A DNA stretch of 64,000 nucleotides from CAZIKF01 sp964539825 (lineage in GTDB: Bacteria; Muiribacteriota; UBA6191). The notes under the pieces are model-generated. The model searched no databases. It saw only the letters and a program-made list of their open reading frames with translations, and was not told where the DNA came from. Below are positions 60,388 through 64,000 of the stretch, piece by piece. Location of the stretch: contig CAZIKF010000024.1 of NCBI GenBank assembly GCA_964539825.1, positions 1-64,000 of the forward strand, read 5' to 3'. Made by a program: the position numbers and the translations under genes. Within the stretch, counting starts at the first letter, position 1. Every line of letters starts with the position of its first letter.

Positions 60388-61092
60388 CTAGTAGGTGTCT
60401 TGTACCAGGTCAAAGAGCCTATCTTTGACTGATTGGCCCGTACTTTTTTCCACGAGTGGGGATCCGTGACACACAAGCAGACAGTTTGGTGGAAATTTGA
60501 TGAGATGCTCCAGCATCCACTTTTTGTATTCCCCTCGCTTCAGGACAAAAATATGCTTGAAGAGTCTCGAAATTCGAAGCCCCGGGGCAGCACCGCAAAT
60601 CTTCAAAAATGCTCGCACGAGAAGCTTGCTCGGCAGCCTCTGTATATTAAAAAAGGAATCTCCAGTGATCCACAGACGTTTTCCATGTTCCTCTACCATC
60701 ACTAGCAACTCACCATTTCTGGTGGAGGGTAGTTTAAAAACCTGTACATGATCAGGTAATAAGGGGGTTAACTGAGAAACTGGCTCCAGGCATTGTCCCT
60801 TTTCCTGAAACTTTTCTAGAAAACTTCCATGACCAAAGCACCTGGCCCCGCCAAAAAACCTTTTCCATCTCGCAATACCCATATGATGAAAGATGTTGGG
60901 TGCAACTAAGAAGAGGTTTCCATTTGGAGTGAGTTGATCAGGAAGTGCTGGTGGAACGAGATTCGTGCCGGGGGATATAACCAGTAAGTCCTTCTCGTTT
61001 AGTCGCACAAAGAACTGATTCGATTCACCAGCACCTGCGGGATAGCTGCCATACCAACAACATTCAAAACCCTCTAATTTATGAATTTCCAT
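60388..61092 (-). CDS. metallo-beta-lactamase-fold-like (DUF4336-type) protein
   Basis: A 234-residue cytoplasmic protein resembling DUF4336 and other reduced metallo-beta-lactamase-fold hydrolases. It has LLVISPGTNLVPPAL near residue 35, NLFLVAPNIFHHMGIARWKR near 60 with the first candidate metal histidines, HVQVFKLPSTRNGELLVMVE near 115 and RLWITGDSFFN, where the Asp of a GD motif stands. A final CLLVCHGSPL supplies a late histidine. Some metal ligands of the canonical HxHxDH motif are missing, so activity is uncertain. GAGGCGA upstream supports the start. Confidence 0.55.
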   Translation of the reverse strand: MEIHKLEGFECCWYGSYPAGAGESNQFFVRLNEKDLLVISPGTNLVPPALPDQLTPNGNLFLVAPNIFHHMGIARWKRFFGGARCFGHGSFLEKFQEKGQCLEPVSQLTPLLPDHVQVFKLPSTRNGELLVMVEEHGKRLWITGDSFFNIQRLPSKLLVRAFLKICGAAPGLRISRLFKHIFVLKRGEYKKWMLEHLIKFPPNCLLVCHGSPLVEKSTGQSVKDRLFDLVQDTY

Positions 61093-61384
61093 AGAAATCG
61101 CCTCGCTACAAACACCGGATTGCAGGGATAATAGTTGATGTTAACAATAAAAAACGGGACAGCCAAGAAAGGGGGGACTTCAAATGCCCCCTGTAAATTA
61201 GGTGGATTACCGCGGTCTATACTACCGTTGCGGGTACCCATCTAATATTCCTTCCCTTTCCTACTTTCACATGGCTAGCATCACTCTTATAATTGGATAG
61301 GAGAAGGTGTACCGTTTCTGGCGGTTCGATCTGACATTTTTAAATTCTTTGGTACGCATGTAATGTATCTTCAGGTGGTGTGTC

Positions 61385-61780
61385 ATGACTCTTTCCATTT
61401 GCCCTCGATGTCAGTACAGGTTTCCCCCAGACCAAGAACGTTGTCCAGAATGTCATTTTAGACTGGACGGTTCGGAAAAGCAGGCTCAAGAGAGGCGTGC
61501 GACTCCGAGAAATGAGGCATCTACCGGTCCCTACTGTCCTTACTGCGGTTCCAATCGAATTCATAAGGCTAAAGGGCTTGAAGGCTTCAAGGAGTATTTG
61601 ACCCTGGCTGGATTATTACTCCTATGCTTCGCGCTCGGTTGGATTATTCTTGTGCTGATCATGGTTCCCGTAGCAGGTTACTATCTCTATTTTCGGTCCT
61701 GCCCCCATTGTCAGAATTGTGACCGTAGAAATCTACAAACGGTGGATCGATACATTCCGCCAACGGATCGCACCTCCTAG
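61385..61780 (+). CDS. membrane protein with zinc-ribbon domains
   Basis: 131 residues. An N-terminal zinc ribbon (CPRCQYRF, then CPECHFRL at residues 6-28) is followed by a second one (CPYC near 51), a hydrophobic pair of helices (YLTLAGLLLLCFALGWIILV onward, 78-107) and a C-terminal CPHCQNC knuckle. The function is unknown; the layout is common in small envelope or regulatory proteins. GGTGG is near the ATG. Upstream lies a 292-base gap with an AGGGGG/CCCCCT hairpin at 61170-61192 and nothing else of note. Confidence 0.65.
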   Translation: MTLSICPRCQYRFPPDQERCPECHFRLDGSEKQAQERRATPRNEASTGPYCPYCGSNRIHKAKGLEGFKEYLTLAGLLLLCFALGWIILVLIMVPVAGYYLYFRSCPHCQNCDRRNLQTVDRYIPPTDRTS

Positions 61781-61956
61781 AACATGGTAGACCGCCAGGT
61801 AAGGCTGGTAATCTCCATGAACAGGCTCGACAGGATCGAACCTTAGGCGAGACAATAGTAGAGGGTTTTCCAAACAAGTAATTGTAGAGATAATTAGCCT
61901 AACCCCTTATCTTATGTCCTTGATCCTCACATCAATATTCACAGCCAAACTCTACT

Positions 61957-63378
61957 ATGACACAGGGACACGAACATAGTTATCAACGCTATCCAAGGCT
62001 AAAGCGGCTTGTCAAAAACCCTGCTTACAATGCCGTAGTTTTGTTCCTGGTAATGTTTTCCATTGCTATGATTCTGGTGGAGGTTTTTTTTCCCCCGCAA
62101 AAAGCTCAGCTTGGAACCATCCAGCAAATCAACGACCTGATCACAGTTCTTTTCATCACTGAGCTTTATCTCAATTGGTTAATCTCGGCAACCTCCAGAC
62201 AATTTTTGAAAAATCACTGGTTGGAAATCCTCGCTGTTCTTCCTTTGCTCAGAATTTTTAGGTTGGGTCGACTGGCATTTTTATTCCGACTCTTGCGACT
62301 TTTTTCCCTGGGAGGGTTCCTTCAGCAAAGGCTGAAAATCGTGACTCAGGGCCTTCAATCCAAAGTGGCTGAATACGGATTATTATGTGGATTTCTGGTT
62401 TTCATGATTATTTTTGGAGCCGTAGGACTGGCTCAATTTGAGGTTGGCGTAGATGCCAGTCTGCAGTCCCCGGTGGATGCTTTTTGGAAGGCTCTCTTCT
62501 CTTTATTGTCCGGGGAATACGCAGACTACCCTGATAGTATCGGAGGGAAAATAGTTCTTCTCTGCCTATTATTTTTTGAAGTGAGTTTTTTCGCCATCTT
62601 AACGGGAACTATTTCTGCGGTTATGATTGAAAAATTTAAGGAGAGCGGTATGCAAAAAATAAAAAATGCATCTGATTGTCGTGACCATGTGGTGATTTGT
62701 GGCTTTAGTCCCAAAACAGCGGTTTTGATCAAGGAGTTTTCCGTTGATAAGGCCTACTGTGGCCGGGATATTATCCTCGTGTCTGAGAGCGCTGAAATTG
62801 ATTCTTTGAAGGACATGGGGATCAAAACTGATTTGCTTCAGATACTTCCTGAGGACTTTACCAAAATTGAGACATTACAACGAGCCGGGGTCAGCACCGC
62901 CAACCTGGCTGTGATTCTTTCGGAACCTGGCAAAAATCGATCCACACACGATGTAGATGCCCGTACCATTCTTGCTGCCTTAACAATTGAAAAAATTCAC
63001 TCTGGAATTCATACCTGTGCCGAGATTTATCATCGCGAGTATCTGGACCATCTAAAAATGGGTGGCGTGGATGATATTGTCATCCAGGGGGAGGTTTCAG
63101 GAAAGCTATTGGCACGTATTGGAATTTCCAGAGGGATCTTACCTTTTTTTGAAGACATTCTGTCCAATGAATCTGGAAACACAATGACCTTCCTCCCCCC
63201 CCCTGCGGATGTTTGCGGTAAAACTTTTCGACAGGCCTTGGAGTATTTCTCAAATGAAGATCAAAATATCCCGGTAGGAATTAGAAAGAAGGATGGGGAG
63301 CTCATTATAAACCCCGGCCAGATTACAATCGAAGCAGCTGATGAGTTGCTCATCATTTCTCAAGCGGTGCTCGTGTAA
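61957..63378 (+). CDS. voltage-gated-type ion channel with RCK (TrkA-N) domain and unusual filter
   Basis: 473-residue membrane protein. A six-helix voltage-gated-type module spans about residues 25-225: the S4-like helix has arginines every third residue (LLRIFRLGRLAFLFRLLRLF near 97-116), then a pore region with FSLLSGEYADYPD at 171-183, where potassium channels have TVGYGD. A linker helix leads to a RCK/TrkA-N domain (HVVICGFSPKTAVLI near 234) and TrkA-C-like C-terminus. The filter SGEYAD is atypical, so ion selectivity is open. The RCK domain usually senses Ca2+, nucleotide or pH. The start ATG lacks a strong ribosome-binding site. Confidence 0.8.
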   Translation: MTQGHEHSYQRYPRLKRLVKNPAYNAVVLFLVMFSIAMILVEVFFPPQKAQLGTIQQINDLITVLFITELYLNWLISATSRQFLKNHWLEILAVLPLLRIFRLGRLAFLFRLLRLFSLGGFLQQRLKIVTQGLQSKVAEYGLLCGFLVFMIIFGAVGLAQFEVGVDASLQSPVDAFWKALFSLLSGEYADYPDSIGGKIVLLCLLFFEVSFFAILTGTISAVMIEKFKESGMQKIKNASDCRDHVVICGFSPKTAVLIKEFSVDKAYCGRDIILVSESAEIDSLKDMGIKTDLLQILPEDFTKIETLQRAGVSTANLAVILSEPGKNRSTHDVDARTILAALTIEKIHSGIHTCAEIYHREYLDHLKMGGVDDIVIQGEVSGKLLARIGISRGILPFFEDILSNESGNTMTFLPPPADVCGKTFRQALEYFSNEDQNIPVGIRKKDGELIINPGQITIEAADELLIISQAVLV

Positions 63379-63426
63379 CGGATACTCCACGCAGCTTCTA
63401 GACTTTTTCTATCTTCAGAAACTAAC

Positions 63427-64000
63427 TCAGCGAAATGGATTGCGTAGAGACTTGGAAACAATGGGTTTCCTGGCTGGCTCCGGGTAGAGTTCTTCAAATT
63501 TATGACTCTGTAGGGCACGATCTTTCTTGGATCCAAAGGCGAGTCTGATGAAGTTCTCAAACCAGGGATTACCTCGAAAACCGTAGTGTCCTCCGTACTT
63601 GAGAACAATGATATCTTTTTGGATCCGATCCCACTCATATTCGTTGAGCATAAGATCATAGATTCCACCCATTCCATCCTTGAGGGGATTATCCTCTATG
63701 GATCCCCAAACACCGGAATCGTTGAAGAAATCATCGGTTGTAGTTAAAACTCGAATGTTAGGAAAGCCCGCTGCTTGTGCCCGCGAAATCCAGTAATAAA
63801 GATGACCCTTTTTACTGAGAATAATCTTCCTTCCCTCTTGGTTCAAGTCTTTATAATAAGTGGAAAACTTGAATCGATTCTTCCACTCCTGGTAGGCCTT
63901 TTTTTCACTGGGTACATAGTTAAGATTTCGAACTTTGTCATAAGCTTTGACCGATTTCATCAGTCCTTTATAGAATCCTGGAAAGGCCACAAGCCCCTTT
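63427..64000 (-). CDS. secreted alpha/beta-hydrolase-like protein, copy 2 (truncated by window edge)
   Basis: The C-terminal 190 codons of a gene that continues beyond 64000. It matches the C-terminal half of the hydrolase at 34429-35823 nearly end to end: GFYKGLMKSVKAYDKVRNL aligns with GFYKGLMSSVKKYDKVRSL, TTTDDFFNDSG with TTTDDFFNDPG, and KFEELYPEPARKP with NFEELYPEPALEL. The likely catalytic histidine lies in KYGGHYGF. The two copies lie in opposite orientation about 28 kb apart. The nucleophile and signal peptide should be further upstream, outside the window. It converges with the channel gene (48-base gap). Confidence 0.75.
   Translation of the reverse strand, partial: KGLVAFPGFYKGLMKSVKAYDKVRNLNYVPSEKKAYQEWKNRFKFSTYYKDLNQEGRKIILSKKGHLYYWISRAQAAGFPNIRVLTTTDDFFNDSGVWGSIEDNPLKDGMGGIYDLMLNEYEWDRIQKDIIVLKYGGHYGFRGNPWFENFIRLAFGSKKDRALQSHKFEELYPEPARKPIVSKSLRNPFR

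Noticed and set aside
61170..61192. AGGGGG/CCCCCT hairpin in the gap before the zinc-ribbon membrane gene
   Set aside because: A 6-bp stem with an 11-base loop and no T-tract is too weak to call a terminator or operator.
1..64000. CRISPR arrays, tRNA and rRNA genes
   Set aside because: No spaced direct repeats, cloverleaf sequences or rRNA signatures were seen in the gaps between genes on reading through; this was by eye, so a degenerate tRNA could be missed.

Overview
The window is chromosomal DNA of a Gram-negative bacterium. The evidence is a periplasmic alpha-2-macroglobulin paired with penicillin-binding protein 1C, many Sec signal peptides, a lipoprotein and several polytopic transporters. 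Base composition is in the mid-40s percent G+C, genes are tightly packed on both strands, and TTG or GTG starts are fairly common. No rRNA, tRNA or CRISPR array was seen. The content (many secreted hydrolases, a Na+/solute symporter, small membrane proteins of unknown function) would fit an environmental, possibly marine, deltaproteobacterial or Bdellovibrionota-like organism, but nothing here fixes the phylum. A 100-N gap flanked by identical 55-bp ends shows that the sequence is a scaffold from a short-read assembly.

Layout. 1-4.7 kb: an operon on the minus strand (secreted S9 peptidase, universal stress protein, ArsB/NhaD-like permease). 5-11.6 kb: mixed small enzymes, including a P-loop/GNAT fusion, a NadD-like protein with a possible signal peptide, a permuted papain-like protein next to a class 3 lipase, a methyltransferase, a GNAT, a VOC protein and a lipoprotein, with a strongly structured intergenic element at 10.9 kb. 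11.9-19.3 kb: pbpC and its alpha-2-macroglobulin. 19.4-22 kb: a membrane protein, the assembly gap and a secreted protein. 22.2-23.2 kb: a gene split by a 173-bp transposon-like insertion. 23.3-29.5 kb: PhzF-like, aspartate dehydrogenase-like, NTF2-like, CblC-like, SSS symporter and ABC-F ATPase genes. 29.8-39 kb: an accessory stretch rich in secreted proteins of unknown function and in gene remnants (quinone-oxidoreductase, acetyltransferase and aminoglycoside-phosphotransferase fragments), ending with a six-repeat secreted protein. 39-48 kb: housekeeping and stress functions (response regulator, TypA/BipA, DEAD-box helicase, RidA). 48-64 kb: TauE/SafE transporter, acetate kinase, MscS channel, uracil-DNA glycosylase, Mpo1-like protein, a voltage-gated-type channel with an RCK domain, and a partial second copy of the secreted hydrolase found at 34.4 kb.

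The clearest functional partnerships are pbpC with alpha-2-macroglobulin (4-nt overlap; cell-envelope defence and repair) and the S9 peptidase/USP/permease operon (4-nt overlap, then 13 nt). The most interesting non-standard observations are the target-site-duplicated insertion whose removal restores a reading frame, the two truncated divergent genes that meet at a deletion scar near 37.05 kb, the repeat protein with alternating YRGD and TTNSSSQN loop motifs, the voltage-gated channel with a non-canonical filter, and the multi-branched intergenic element at 10.9 kb. No complete defence or mobile-element system was recognised.
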